Origin: Oscillospiraceae bacterium
Lineage (GTDB): Bacteria; Bacillota; Clostridia; Saccharofermentanales; Saccharofermentanaceae
Length of the DNA stretch: 64,000 nt
NCBI GenBank assembly: GCA_902775565.1
Contig: CACYMP010000011.1
Coordinates: 1 to 64,000 of the forward strand
Direction of reading: 5' to 3'
Positions 1-9,384 of the stretch are shown here, in pieces. The notes under the pieces were generated by a model that made no database searches, had not been told where the DNA came from, and saw only the letters and a program-made list of their open reading frames with translations. The translations under genes were made by a program, and so were the position numbers. Position 1 is the stretch's first letter; every line of letters begins with the position of its first letter.

Positions 1-98
1 ATGGCTAATCTTTCTTCTTTTGTGCCGTGCATTTTTACACCTCTGTTTACTTGATACCTAATTATGTAACTGAAACTAATGAAGGTGTATATATTTTT

Positions 99-357
99 CC
101 GGCCGGTGTCTACTTTTACGTTACCACTTCATCGTCCGTAATCTTTTTCCGTGATTACGGCTAAAATTCCAATATTTTCGGTTTTCAGCCGAAAAACGGA
201 GTTTGGCCGGTTGATCATCAGTCAGATTTTTCGGCTTTTTTCGCCAAAAAATCCAAATCCGACCGTAATTTCCGGACCGGCGGGTTGTTAACGGGCAATA
301 TTTTACGGCTGAAAAACGTGTTTTTCCGAATTTCAGCCGTAATTCAAGTAATGATCA
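99..357. other. Non-coding stretch with nested inverted repeats
   Basis: No coding sequence is seen in bases 1-407. Two adjacent closed dyads fill most of it. Domain 1 is bounded by CCGGCC (99-104) and GGCCGG (205-210) and encloses CCGTAATC/GATTACGG (136-143/153-160) and TTTTCGG/CCGAAAA (175-181/189-195). Domain 2 is bounded by TGATCAT (212-218) and ATGATCA (351-357) and encloses a GATTTTT-GGC hairpin (225-253) and a perfect 10-bp stem ACGGCTGAAA/TTTCAGCCGT (305-314/331-340). A multi-branched RNA or ssDNA element on either strand is possible. The function is unknown. Confidence 0.55.
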
Positions 358-407
358 GATAAATGAGCGGATCCCGGCATCCAAACAACTTGAAAAGCGC
401 CGGCAGC

Positions 408-1520
408 TTACAGGAATTTCTTCTTGTACATCACGCACTTGGTATAACTCGGCACGTTATCGTGCAGCCATTTTGCGTTCTTGGTCGCGATCCTTATACA
501 GCCGTGCGAGATCCTTTTTCCGAGTCTGGCATCAAGGACTTTCTTTCCGTTGTGGCCCTTGTACGTAATGCTGTGGATCCAAATCGGTCCGTGGATCCTG
601 GTTCCCCAGTAGACCTGTGATCCGAATGAATAAAAGCCGTGAGTCTTGGTGCTGGTAGTGAATACACCCCTCCAGAATCTCTCGTAATTACCGGGCGAGC
701 AGATGTAGAACTTGACAAGTTTCCAATGGTTTTTCCTGCCTTTGTAAACGCCAAGGAAGCAGTACTCGCTGTCTATCATGATCAGATAATTAGTGTTGCT
801 CTTATACTTCTGAGCTTTCTTGGTCATATAGTTCTTGATCTTCGTAGCGCTCTTGTAGTAGGAGGTTGTTTTGCTGACCACACCATTAATGTTCTTGAGT
901 TTGGTGTCTCCGGCAGAGCGCTCTACGAGAACGATCTGTACTGCTTCAATGCAGCGGTCGTAGTCTTCATTGCCTGTAACAAAGCCGTCGCAGCACCAGC
1001 CGAGCCAGCCGTTGGTATCAAGGCAGACCCTGTAGAAGATCCTGTATCTTACGAGAAGCCTGCCGGTCAGATATATCTTGAGCTTCTGCATCGGCTTTTT
1101 GGCTTTTGCGTTGCCTGCGGCCTCGAAATTGCCTGCCTGGCCGGTCCAGCCTAAGCCGTCAAGATATGTGTTGCAGCAGACCTTGCCTTCGATATCACTT
1201 TTGATGCCGATCTCCAAGGCTTCGATGCTCAGTCCTTTTCCGGGCTTGCCGCAGACCATGCCCTGTTTCGTGTATTCCTTGTCCCAGCCTTTGCCGTGCA
1301 TGTAAGCGCGGTAAGTCAGCTCGGCACCTTCGGGGACTTCATAAGGGATAGTTTTGGCTTTTTTCTTGGTCTTTTTCGCTTCGTCGAGATCGACCTGCTC
1401 GAGGGCGGCCTCTTCAGTCAGAGAGGATGCGTCAACATTTCCGGGCATGATCTCCGTAACAAGCGAAAAAGATATCAATGCCGCCATGAGAATGCATAAG
1501 CCGCGCTTGAACCTGTTCAA
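408..1520 (-). CDS. Secreted L,D-transpeptidase (YkuD) with ChW-type repeats
   Basis: The protein has 370 residues. An N-terminal signal peptide (about 1-31) is followed by a Lys-rich segment and a region (about 65-205) with Gly-Trp motifs (GKGWD, GLGWTG, NGWLGWCCDG) typical of clostridial hydrophobic-with-conserved-W repeats. The C-terminal third is a YkuD catalytic domain ending in SHGCIR (about 338-343), whose Cys341 would be the nucleophile. YkuD enzymes form 3-3 cross-links in peptidoglycan or attach proteins to it. ChW repeats are linked to surface attachment or substrate binding. It most likely acts outside the membrane on the wall. It is divergently transcribed from the cellulase gene, with about 160 bp between them. 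The family is clear; the exact cross-linking reaction is inferred. Confidence 0.9.
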   Translation of the reverse strand: MNRFKRGLCILMAALISFSLVTEIMPGNVDASSLTEEAALEQVDLDEAKKTKKKAKTIPYEVPEGAELTYRAYMHGKGWDKEYTKQGMVCGKPGKGLSIEALEIGIKSDIEGKVCCNTYLDGLGWTGQAGNFEAAGNAKAKKPMQKLKIYLTGRLLVRYRIFYRVCLDTNGWLGWCCDGFVTGNEDYDRCIEAVQIVLVERSAGDTKLKNINGVVSKTTSYYKSATKIKNYMTKKAQKYKSNTNYLIMIDSEYCFLGVYKGRKNHWKLVKFYICSPGNYERFWRGVFTTSTKTHGFYSFGSQVYWGTRIHGPIWIHSITYKGHNGKKVLDARLGKRISHGCIRIATKNAKWLHDNVPSYTKCVMYKKKFL

Positions 1521-1678
1521 GACCTTGCCCCTCCCCTTCTTTAAACTGGAGATATAATATCACACCTTCTATCCGATATATTAAATCTTTTAAGAAACTG
1601 AGACATATCAAACGCGCTTCGTGGGGTATACTTGTATGAGTGAGACCCAAAACACAATCCATCCAAGGAGTGATCACC

Positions 1679-3961
1679 ATGAAAAAGGCACCTGCTAAGA
1701 TCGTTATGTCAGCACTTTTAGCCTCGGTACTGTTAGTCCAGGGCTGCGGAACCGGTTACAAGGGTAAAATGGTCGGCAAAGACGCTGAGAAGAAGGCCGC
1801 AACGCTTGAAGACAACGCGCCGGTAATCACCGAGAAGAACAACCCGATCGCACAGGGCAAGAAGATCGTCAACCTCAATTTCGACGACGGCAAAACGGGT
1901 GGCTTTGCAGCATACAAGAACGACGGCGAGTTCTACATCGAGAACAAAGACGGATGGCTCGACTGTAAGATCGTCAATGTCGGTTACCTGGATTATGCGA
2001 ATCAGGCATACTGGGACGGCTTCCCGCTTGTCGAAGGATGCGAATATACATACAGTTTCGATATTAAGTCTGACATCGAGCGTCTGGTCGAATACCGCCT
2101 CCAGATCAACAGCGGCGACTATCACGCTTATCAGGGCGAGTACATCAAGGTCGGCCCGGAGGTCACGAATTTCACGGTTGATTTCGTTATGAAGGAAGCC
2201 TCCGATCCGGCTCCGAGACTGGTTTTCAATATGGGATTAATGAAAGACATGGACAGAAAGAACAAACCCGCAGAACACCACATCTACATCGATAACATCT
2301 GCCTTCAGGTCAAGGATCCTACCAATGCGAAGGCTCCCGCGATCGAGGCGCTTCCCTCTTACCTGAACGTTGCGATAAACCAGGCAGGTTACAGGCTTAA
2401 TGACGAGAAGACCGTTTTCGTAAAGACCGAAAAGGGCAAAGAGGATTTCTATGTCGTCAACGCCGAAACAGGCAAGATCGCATGGCAGGGCAAGCTCTCC
2501 GAGACGGCTGACGATCCGGCTTCCAAAACAAAGGTTGCAAGAGGAGATTTCTCAGGCGTCAACCAGCCCGGCACATACTACATCTACACCGAAGCGGGAT
2601 CTTCCTACACCTTTAAGATCGCCGATGACGTATATGCAGATCTCTACAAGGACGTCGTCCTGATGCTCTACAGACAGCGCTGCGGCGTTGCGACGGACAA
2701 GGCGATCGCAGGCGAGGATTTTGCTCACGAGGCATGCCATACGGGCGAAGCCAAGATCTTCGGAACAGATAAGAAAAAAGACGTTTCGGGCGGCTGGCAT
2801 GACGCGGGCGACTACGGAAGATATGTAGTTTCGGGCGCGAAAACCATCGCAGATCTTTTCGCAGCTTACGAGGATTACGGCGTAAAGGCCGATAACATGG
2901 GCCTTCCCGAGAGCGGCAACGGAACACCTGACCTTCTTGACGAGGCACGTTTCGAGCTCGAATGGATGCTCAAGATGCAGGATGAAGAGACCGGCGGAGT
3001 CTACCACAAGGTCACCGGCATGAAGTTCCCTGACATGAACGTCGTTCCCGAAAAAGAGACCGCCGAGATGGTAATTGCTCCGGTCTCAACTGCTGCAACA
3101 GGAGACTTCGCAGCAGTAATGGCAAGGGCTTCGATCATCTACAAGGACATCGATTCTGCCTTCGCTTCAAAGGCTTACGACGCAGCCGCAAAGGCATGGA
3201 AATACATCGCAGACAACAATGACACCGAAGGCTTCAAGAACCCTAAGGGCATGGATACAGGCGAATATCCGGATGCTAACACGTTAGACGAAAGATTCTG
3301 GGCAGCCGCAGAGCTTTACCTCGCAGGCGGCGCTGAGAAGGACACATGCGCGGAATTCATCAAGAAGACCATTTCCGACACTAACCTCAAGCTCGGCCTC
3401 GGCTGGACCGACATGGCAATGTACGCTGTATACGATCTTGCGAAGTCCTCTTCAGAGTTCGCCGCAGATGCGAAAAAGCTCCTCCTCGCAGAAGCTGACA
3501 AGCTCATTGCAGCGGCTGCAACAGACAGATATTTCCAGAGCCTCGGAACCACCTACTACTGGGGCAGCAACATGGGCATCGCTTCCAACGGAGAACTCCT
3601 CTACATGGCAGCAAGAGTCGCTGACGAGAAGGCGGCAGCCAACTACAAGAAGGCCGCTTCAAAAGAGCTCGACTATCTTCTCGGCGCAAACGCGATGGGC
3701 TATTCCTTCGTCACAGGCTACGGCATCTTCTCTCCCAAGAGCGTTCACCACAGGCCTTCGATCGTGGCAGGCAAGGCAATGCCCGGCATGCTCGTAGGCG
3801 GTGCCGACAACGCTCTCGAAGACGATTACGCAAAGAAGATGTGCAAGGAAGAAGCTCCTTCCATGTGCTACGTTGACAATGACGCAAGCTATTCGACCAA
3901 TGAGGTCACCGTTTACTGGAACTCGCCGCTGATCTACATCCTCGCGGCCGAGGGTTCCTGA
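1679..3961 (+). CDS. Lipoprotein family 9 glycoside hydrolase (endoglucanase)
   Basis: The chosen ATG at 1679 follows AAGGAG at 1664-1669; an in-frame GTG at 1640 lacks this spacing. The 760-residue product has a lipobox (LVQGC, Cys23). A beta-sandwich resembling CBM4/9 covers about 55-215. A cellulase N-terminal Ig-like domain (CelD_N type) covers about 235-330. The GH9 catalytic domain covers about 340-755, with GGWHDAGDYG holding the catalytic-base Asp region near 375, an HHRPS motif near 689 and a C-terminal acidic DNDASYSTNE motif near 740. It should hydrolyse beta-1,4-glucan (cellulose or related glucans) while anchored to the outer membrane face. No dockerin is seen, so it looks free-standing, not cellulosomal. 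Confidence 0.93.
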   Translation: MKKAPAKIVMSALLASVLLVQGCGTGYKGKMVGKDAEKKAATLEDNAPVITEKNNPIAQGKKIVNLNFDDGKTGGFAAYKNDGEFYIENKDGWLDCKIVNVGYLDYANQAYWDGFPLVEGCEYTYSFDIKSDIERLVEYRLQINSGDYHAYQGEYIKVGPEVTNFTVDFVMKEASDPAPRLVFNMGLMKDMDRKNKPAEHHIYIDNICLQVKDPTNAKAPAIEALPSYLNVAINQAGYRLNDEKTVFVKTEKGKEDFYVVNAETGKIAWQGKLSETADDPASKTKVARGDFSGVNQPGTYYIYTEAGSSYTFKIADDVYADLYKDVVLMLYRQRCGVATDKAIAGEDFAHEACHTGEAKIFGTDKKKDVSGGWHDAGDYGRYVVSGAKTIADLFAAYEDYGVKADNMGLPESGNGTPDLLDEARFELEWMLKMQDEETGGVYHKVTGMKFPDMNVVPEKETAEMVIAPVSTAATGDFAAVMARASIIYKDIDSAFASKAYDAAAKAWKYIADNNDTEGFKNPKGMDTGEYPDANTLDERFWAAAELYLAGGAEKDTCAEFIKKTISDTNLKLGLGWTDMAMYAVYDLAKSSSEFAADAKKLLLAEADKLIAAAATDRYFQSLGTTYYWGSNMGIASNGELLYMAARVADEKAAANYKKAASKELDYLLGANAMGYSFVTGYGIFSPKSVHHRPSIVAGKAMPGMLVGGADNALEDDYAKKMCKEEAPSMCYVDNDASYSTNEVTVYWNSPLIYILAAEGS

Positions 3962-3990
3962 TAAGCGCTAAGCTTTTGGTGCAAAAAAGT

Positions 3991-4674
3991 ATGAAGATCT
4001 GGGTAGTTAACGATGACGGCATAGATTACGAGGGCATCAAAGTCCTCGTTCGTCACGCCAAAAAATACGGTGATGTAACGGTCATCGCGCCTGCTGGACA
4101 GTGCTCAGGAATGTCCCAGCATATTTCCATGGATCTGACCGAACCCGGCAAAGAACATGAGCGCATGAGAAAGACCGATTTCGCCGTGGAAGGCGTGACT
4201 GCCTATGCGATCGACGGCACGCCCACAGACTGCGTGATCCTCGCGACTGTCCTTCTGGACGAGAAGCCGGATATCGTGTTTTCGGGCATCAACCACGGTG
4301 AGAACGCAGGCATCGACGTCCTCTACTCAGGCACGGTCGGCGCATGCATGGAGGCGCTTGTACAGGGCTACCCCGCCATTGCTTTTTCTCTCAAATGGGA
4401 AGCAACAGGCTACGAATTAGTCGATGAGACGATCGACGGCATAATCGAAAAGCTCCTCACAATGAAGCTTCCCGGCAATCAGATATGGAACGTGAATTTC
4501 CCGGCACACAAGCCGGATACTTATAAAGGAATACTTTGGGACCGCGTTCCGAGCCAGCGCAGATACCGCAAGACTGCCGCCGAGACGAACGATGTCGACA
4601 AGGCGGACAGAGTTGCTTTGGATGAGGGTTATATTTCGGTCGGGATCCTCACCAACATGGCACTGGTGCCTTGA
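3991..4674 (+). CDS. surE: 5'/3'-nucleotidase SurE
   Basis: The protein begins MKIWVVNDDG, where the NDDG motif supplies metal ligands Asp8 and Asp9. It has 227 residues, the usual SurE size. Further family motifs are CSGMSQHIS, DGTPTDC and SGINHGENAG, the last giving another metal-binding Asn. SurE enzymes dephosphorylate nucleoside 5'- and 3'-monophosphates in the cytoplasm. The start at 3991 is chosen because family members begin directly before the NDDG strand; in-frame TTG (3976) and GTG (3979) codons also exist and no strong ribosome binding site separates them. The gene follows the cellulase after about 30 bp without a visible terminator, so cotranscription is possible. Confidence 0.93.
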   Translation: MKIWVVNDDGIDYEGIKVLVRHAKKYGDVTVIAPAGQCSGMSQHISMDLTEPGKEHERMRKTDFAVEGVTAYAIDGTPTDCVILATVLLDEKPDIVFSGINHGENAGIDVLYSGTVGACMEALVQGYPAIAFSLKWEATGYELVDETIDGIIEKLLTMKLPGNQIWNVNFPAHKPDTYKGILWDRVPSQRRYRKTAAETNDVDKADRVALDEGYISVGILTNMALVP

Positions 4675-4701
4675 ACCTGCCTGCTGCCTGAGCCTAAAGC
4701 C

Positions 4702-5790
4702 TTAGCCGAATCCTTTGTCAGGGTAGCTCTTCATCGCTTCATTGACTTTTCTGACCATCGGATTATCGATATCGAAAAGCTCAACCGCGCTGATATTATC
4801 GTTTATCCAGGAATGAAGACCCGTGGTGACCGTGCCGTCCTTGGCAAAACGCACCCAGCCGATGCCACGGAGGCCCGCGCCTGCTGAGATACGGGTAAGC
4901 TTCCTGCCTTCACCGTCTATGTATTCTTCATTCTTGATGTCGTGGCTGTAGCCATCCAGATAAACGTCGCAGCCCCTTACGCGCGTAACGATATTTGTGT
5001 AGATCCAGGGGGCAGATACTTGCTCGTTGCCGATATGGCCCATGAGGACCACGTAATCCGCGCCCTCCGATTTTGCCTTGTCAACCGAGTCCTGGATCGC
5101 CCTGACGATCGCGTCGCCGGTCTCGTCCTGCATAAAGCCGTAGATGTATGTGCCTGCAGAATTCTGGAAATACTCCGAAGGCACGAGCGTGATAGCTTTG
5201 GGGGTCGTGACTCCGACGAAGGCGATCTTTTTTCCGCACGCTTCCTTGATAACGTAGGGCTTCAATGCCAGCTTGTCCTCCTTGACGAAATTGCAGGAGA
5301 TATATTCGAAGTTAGCCTTTTTCGCGAGCTCGAAAAACCGGTCAACCCCGTAATGGAACTCATGCACGCCCGGAACCGCAACATCGTATCCGAGATTGTT
5401 CATCAGATTGATAACTGCTTCGCCCTGTGTGTTATAGCCGATAGGCGCGCCCTGAACGGCGTCACCCGTATCAACGAGAAGGACCGTGTCACCCTTAAGC
5501 TCCAGCTGGTACCTGACCTCATAGACACCGCCTAAGCTGAAGCCCTTGTCCACACGGCTGTGCATGTCACCTGTCATGAGGATCACGACGTCGCCGTTCG
5601 GATTGCTGTCCGGCCTTACGTGCAGAGAAGTGTCATCGGCAAAAGGATTTGCGGGCTCTGTTGTCTCAGTCACAACGGCTGAAGCGCTCGTCTCAGAAGG
5701 AGCGGTCGTGGGCTCCACATCGCCCTTTGCGCAGCCTCCGATAAGGATCGAGCATGCAAGTATCAATGATGGTAAGAATGACTTTTTAAT
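4702..5790 (-). CDS. UshA-like metallophosphatase lipoprotein, possibly ATT-initiated
   Basis: The signal peptide has a lipobox (IGGC) followed by a Thr/Ser/Ala linker, then one calcineurin-like phosphoesterase domain with TGDMHSR, VDTGDAVQG, MGHIGNE and DGYSH metal-site motifs. This is the N-terminal half of 5'-nucleotidase/UshA enzymes; the C-terminal substrate-specificity domain is absent. The usual GNHE motif reads GVHEFHYG, so a highly conserved Asn is Val, which may reduce or change activity. No in-frame ATG or GTG precedes the lipobox. A TTG at 5766 would omit the positive signal-peptide start. The ATT at 5790 gives an n-region starting Met-Lys-Lys and follows GTGGG, so I chose it. It converges on surE, suggesting a nucleotide-salvage theme. 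Confidence 0.78.
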   Translation of the reverse strand: MKKSFLPSLILACSILIGGCAKGDVEPTTAPSETSASAVVTETTEPANPFADDTSLHVRPDSNPNGDVVILMTGDMHSRVDKGFSLGGVYEVRYQLELKGDTVLLVDTGDAVQGAPIGYNTQGEAVINLMNNLGYDVAVPGVHEFHYGVDRFFELAKKANFEYISCNFVKEDKLALKPYVIKEACGKKIAFVGVTTPKAITLVPSEYFQNSAGTYIYGFMQDETGDAIVRAIQDSVDKAKSEGADYVVLMGHIGNEQVSAPWIYTNIVTRVRGCDVYLDGYSHDIKNEEYIDGEGRKLTRISAGAGLRGIGWVRFAKDGTVTTGLHSWINDNISAVELFDIDNPMVRKVNEAMKSYPDKGFG

Positions 5791-5983
5791 GGTGTTTTCC
5801 CACTTTCTGGTTTTTTCTGTCTGACATTATAACATTATTTACCAATATGGTAGGTTAATTTAGTTTGCACAGCCTAACTCTCCGACGCCGCCAAAGTGCT
5901 GATTTAATAAAATTTTAAGGTGTTTTCCACTTTTGATTTAAAGTTTTGTTGGGTACTATGTAAGCGCAAGGGGGATCTGTGAT

Positions 5984-6682
5984 ATGTACAACATTCTGAT
6001 CTGCGACGATGAGCAGGATATCATCAACGCACTTAAGATCTATCTTTCCAATCCGGAATACAGCTTTTATGAGGCGACGAACGGCCGTGCCGCGGTGGAA
6101 GCTGTGGAGCAAAATGAGATCCATCTGATCCTGATGGACATCATGATGCCCGGAATGGACGGTATCTCCGCAATGGTAAAGATCCGCGAGATCTCCAACG
6201 TTCCCGTCATTCTTCTGACGGCGAAAAGCGAGGACGCCGACAAGATAATGGGCCTCAATTCAGGCGCAGACGATTACATTACCAAACCCTTTAATCCGAA
6301 TGAGGTCGTAGCCCGCGTACGTTCGCAGCTGCGCCGCTACACCCAGCTGGGTTCGGGCACACCGGTCAGCCAAGTGATCACGATCGGCGGGCTTGAGCTC
6401 AACGACACGGAGAAGACCGTCACCTTAGACGGCGAAGATCTGGCCTTAAGGCCCAAGGAATACGACATCTTGAAGCTTCTCATGGGGAATCCCGGCAAAG
6501 TTTTCTCGACCAAGGAGATCTACAGGCTCGTTTGGAAGGATTCCCCTGCCGGAAGCAGCGAAAACACCGTTGCCGTACATATCAGGCACCTCAGGGAAAA
6601 GATCGAGATCAACCCCAATGAACCCCGCTACCTCAAGGTGATCTGGGGCCAGGGCTACAAGATTGAAAAGGAATTAAGATAA
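5984..6682 (+). CDS. OmpR-family response regulator (VanR-like)
   Basis: The 232-residue protein has a receiver domain with acidic pair Asp8/Asp9, phospho-acceptor Asp52 (LMDIMMPGMDG), Thr/Ser region LLTAK and Lys101 in DYITKPF. A winged-helix DNA-binding domain of OmpR/PhoB type occupies about 130-230 (LRPKEYDILKLLMGNPGKVFS, HIRHLREKIE shown in part). AGGGGG stands just upstream of the ATG. The stop codon overlaps the start of the adjacent kinase gene (TAATG), so the two are translationally coupled. The pair resembles the VanRS/cell-envelope stress class, but no resistance genes accompany it here. Confidence 0.93.
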   Translation: MYNILICDDEQDIINALKIYLSNPEYSFYEATNGRAAVEAVEQNEIHLILMDIMMPGMDGISAMVKIREISNVPVILLTAKSEDADKIMGLNSGADDYITKPFNPNEVVARVRSQLRRYTQLGSGTPVSQVITIGGLELNDTEKTVTLDGEDLALRPKEYDILKLLMGNPGKVFSTKEIYRLVWKDSPAGSSENTVAVHIRHLREKIEINPNEPRYLKVIWGQGYKIEKELR

Positions 6683-8661
6683 TGGAAGAAAATAACAAAC
6701 TCGTTCTTGCAGAGAACATTGAAACTGCTGAAGAAGCGGCATCACCGGTGCCGCATCCGATAAAAAAGCTCCCGCTGACCCACAGCCTCCCGGCCAAGGT
6801 CGCGGCCTTCATCCTGACTGTGATCAGTGCATTCGTTTTCCTCGGATCAGCCGCACTCGGATTTTTGGCTTTCCAGTCCAATTTCTACACGACTTCCAAA
6901 GAAGACATCAGGAAAAACAACTTCATGGGCGAGGCTGAAAGAGACGCGGTCAACGTCGTAAATCACCTCTACCATGATGCAGTCCACGGAAAAGACAGCG
7001 CAAAGGTGCTCGTCGAGAATAAGAACATCGCCTACATAAACATCGATTTTTCAGAGGACATCGCCAACAAGACCTGGTCTTACGATTCCGGCAAGGAAGC
7101 CGGCTCAGATACTTTCAGCATCAGCCTCTACAATTTCGATGACGGTTTCATCCCCCGCAGTTCGGAAGGCGCTGCCGGCTCAAAAGGCAGTGCGGAGGTC
7201 AACATGGCCCTCACCAAAAACTTCACATACGGCGACAGATACGCTCTCATAAACCTCTATCTGAATATCGTTTATTCCATGCGCTACGCAACCTACGCGG
7301 TCGCGCTGGTCTCCGTCATACTCTGCATCTCATGCTTCGTCTTCCTGATGTGCGCATCAGGCAGGCACCAGACCTCCGCCGTCCCCGAGGCAAGCTTCGG
7401 CACGAAGATCCCGTTCGACCTCCTGGCCGCGGGCGCAGTGCTGGCTTACGGCCTTTTCGCGACGCTGATCATGCAGTTTCGCGGACGTGAGCTTATCGAA
7501 TTCGTCCTCGCCATGTTCCTCATAGCCGGCCTGCTCTGCGTCGGCCTCGGCCTGTGCATGAGTCTCGCGACAAGGATCAAGCTGGGCTCCTGGTGGAAGA
7601 ACACCATTATCTACAGGATCCTGAGCTTCGTCTGGAAGTGCGTCAAGGGCATTTTCAAGCTCATCGCGAACATCCCGCTCGTCTGGAAAACATCCGTCGC
7701 CGCTTTCGGTATCTTCCTCCTCGACCTGCTCTTCGTAGGTCTTGCTGATGACCCCGAAAAGCTCATCTACATCTTCGTCCGCTTCTTCCTCATCCTCCCC
7801 GCGATCCTCTATGTCGCCGTCATGCTCAGAAAGCTCCTTAACGGCAGCAAGGATCTCGCTGAAGGCCATCTCGAAAAACAGGTCTCAACTTCCGGCATGG
7901 TCCTCGATCTCAAAAAAGCCGCCAACAACCTCAACAGCATCGGCAAGGGCATGTCCCTCGCAGTCGAGGAGCGCACAAAGAGCGACCGCATGAAGACTGA
8001 GCTCATCACGAACGTTTCGCACGACATCAAGACGCCTCTGACGTCCATCATCAACTATTCAGATCTCATCTCCAAGGAGCCCGCCGGCAGCGAAAAGATC
8101 GCGGAATACGCGGAAGTCCTCCACCGTCAGAGCGAGAAATTAAAGCGCCTCATTGACGACCTCGTCGAGACATCTAAGGCAACGACCGGCAATCTCGAAG
8201 TGATCCTTGCTCCGTGCTCTGTTAACGAGATGCTCAGCCAGGCAGAGGGCGAATACGAGCAGAGGATGAAAGATGCGGGCCTGACCCTCGTGTCAGTGAT
8301 CCCCGAGAAGGCAGTGTCCATCATGGCGGACGGCAGAAGGCTCTGGAGGGTTTTCGATAACCTCATGAGCAACGCGTGCAAATATGCACTTTCCGGAACC
8401 CGCGTTTACATGTCTCTCGAAGAACAGGGCAAAGAGGCAGTCATCACCTTCAAGAACACATCACGTGAAGCGTTGAACATCTCCACCGACGAGCTCATGG
8501 AAAGATTCGTCAGAGGCGACAGATCCAGAAACAGCGGCACCGAAGGCAACGGATTAGGCCTTGCGATCGCCAAGAGCCTGACTGAACTTCAGAACGGCAA
8601 TCTCGAGCTCTTCATCGACGGCGATCTTTTCAAGGCCGAGCTCAGGTTTCCTCTGATCTGA
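6682..8661 (+). CDS. Multi-pass sensor histidine kinase
   Basis: The 659-residue protein has a transmembrane helix near 35-58, an extracytoplasmic sensor segment (about 60-195), then five or more further membrane segments between about 200 and 385. This is more membrane than a classic two-helix VanS. The kinase core starts after a HAMP-like stretch: the DHp His motif NVSHDIKTPLTS lies near 446, the N box (NLMSNACKYA) near 560 and the G box (GTEGNGLGLAIAKSL) near 630. It would autophosphorylate on that His and pass phosphate to the adjacent regulator. The signal is not evident. The extended membrane module suggests sensing within the bilayer or of a transporter partner, which is inference. Confidence 0.92.
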   Translation: MEENNKLVLAENIETAEEAASPVPHPIKKLPLTHSLPAKVAAFILTVISAFVFLGSAALGFLAFQSNFYTTSKEDIRKNNFMGEAERDAVNVVNHLYHDAVHGKDSAKVLVENKNIAYINIDFSEDIANKTWSYDSGKEAGSDTFSISLYNFDDGFIPRSSEGAAGSKGSAEVNMALTKNFTYGDRYALINLYLNIVYSMRYATYAVALVSVILCISCFVFLMCASGRHQTSAVPEASFGTKIPFDLLAAGAVLAYGLFATLIMQFRGRELIEFVLAMFLIAGLLCVGLGLCMSLATRIKLGSWWKNTIIYRILSFVWKCVKGIFKLIANIPLVWKTSVAAFGIFLLDLLFVGLADDPEKLIYIFVRFFLILPAILYVAVMLRKLLNGSKDLAEGHLEKQVSTSGMVLDLKKAANNLNSIGKGMSLAVEERTKSDRMKTELITNVSHDIKTPLTSIINYSDLISKEPAGSEKIAEYAEVLHRQSEKLKRLIDDLVETSKATTGNLEVILAPCSVNEMLSQAEGEYEQRMKDAGLTLVSVIPEKAVSIMADGRRLWRVFDNLMSNACKYALSGTRVYMSLEEQGKEAVITFKNTSREALNISTDELMERFVRGDRSRNSGTEGNGLGLAIAKSLTELQNGNLELFIDGDLFKAELRFPLI

Positions 8662-8693
8662 TGCAATTTTCCACAAATATTCATGATATAATG

Positions 8694-8719
8694 ACAGCGG
8701 TCTTTCACAAGGCCGCTGT
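8694..8719 (+). terminator. Hairpin after the kinase gene
   Basis: ACAGCGG (8694-8700) pairs with CCGCTGT (8713-8719) in the 94-bp gap between the kinase and the next gene. Only a short T-containing tail follows, so it may be a weak terminator or a leader hairpin of the zinc-ribbon gene. Confidence 0.4.
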
Positions 8720-8755
8720 TCGTTTAGGAAAACGCATTCACTTAAGGAGTTATCT

Positions 8756-9163
8756 ATGTCAAAGAATTTAAGGATCAAGTGCCCTTCTTGCGGCAACGTA
8801 GCAGACGTACCCGGAAACGGCAATTGCGCAAAGTGCAACAACCCACTCGTTCTCCCTGAGGACGGCGTCATCCAGATGTACCGTATGGGCAACCCCCTCG
8901 GTATGGCAGTAGGATTCGGTATATACCTGAACGATATCCCTATGGGCCACCTCGCTAACTCAGAGTCCATCAGAGTTCCCGTATCTTACGGTCACTACAA
9001 GGTCCACATGACCCACGGCATGAGCCGCAAAGGCGTTGACGCTGAATTCGACGTCACACCCCAGGACAGATTCATCTATCTCAAGGCTCACATCAGGCCC
9101 GGTTTCTGGTCCAACACAGTCGTCGTTGAAAGAGTACCCGGCGACCAGATGCCCCCGCTCTAA
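8756..9163 (+). CDS. Zinc-ribbon protein of unknown function
   Basis: The 135-residue protein starts with a zinc ribbon made of CPSC and CAKC pairs (about residues 10-32). A beta-rich region follows (about 45-130) with an alternating Gly/hydrophobic pattern and no membrane segment. An AAGGAG site lies about ten bases before the ATG. Its own terminator at 9189-9214 suggests it is monocistronic or the end of a short unit. The C-terminal beta domain might be an FHA-, PEGA- or carbohydrate-binding-like sandwich, but I recognise no diagnostic residues. Many clostridial zinc-ribbon proteins have regulatory or scaffold roles; nothing here shows which. Confidence 0.75.
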   Translation: MSKNLRIKCPSCGNVADVPGNGNCAKCNNPLVLPEDGVIQMYRMGNPLGMAVGFGIYLNDIPMGHLANSESIRVPVSYGHYKVHMTHGMSRKGVDAEFDVTPQDRFIYLKAHIRPGFWSNTVVVERVPGDQMPPL

Positions 9164-9188
9164 AGAGAGGATTTAGGCCAAAGATCAG

Positions 9189-9214
9189 AGAGCTGCTGCG
9201 GCAGCTCTTTTTTT
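9189..9214 (+). terminator. Rho-independent terminator
   Basis: Perfect 8-bp stem AGAGCTGC/GCAGCTCT (9189-9196/9201-9208) with a TGCG loop, followed by a run of T residues. It closes the zinc-ribbon transcription unit. Confidence 0.93.
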
Positions 9215-9384
9215 GCTTCATTTTAGGAAAACGAACAGTATGAATGCCGGGTGTCGCTTAATCGACAGATGGGCCTCAAATTATTTATGTTATTCAGTTT
9301 GGCGTGATGCAATACTGACGTTATCTGAAAAAACAACTGACTGCTGACGGCTTTTCGCAGAAACAGGCAGTCCAGGAGGGGAAA

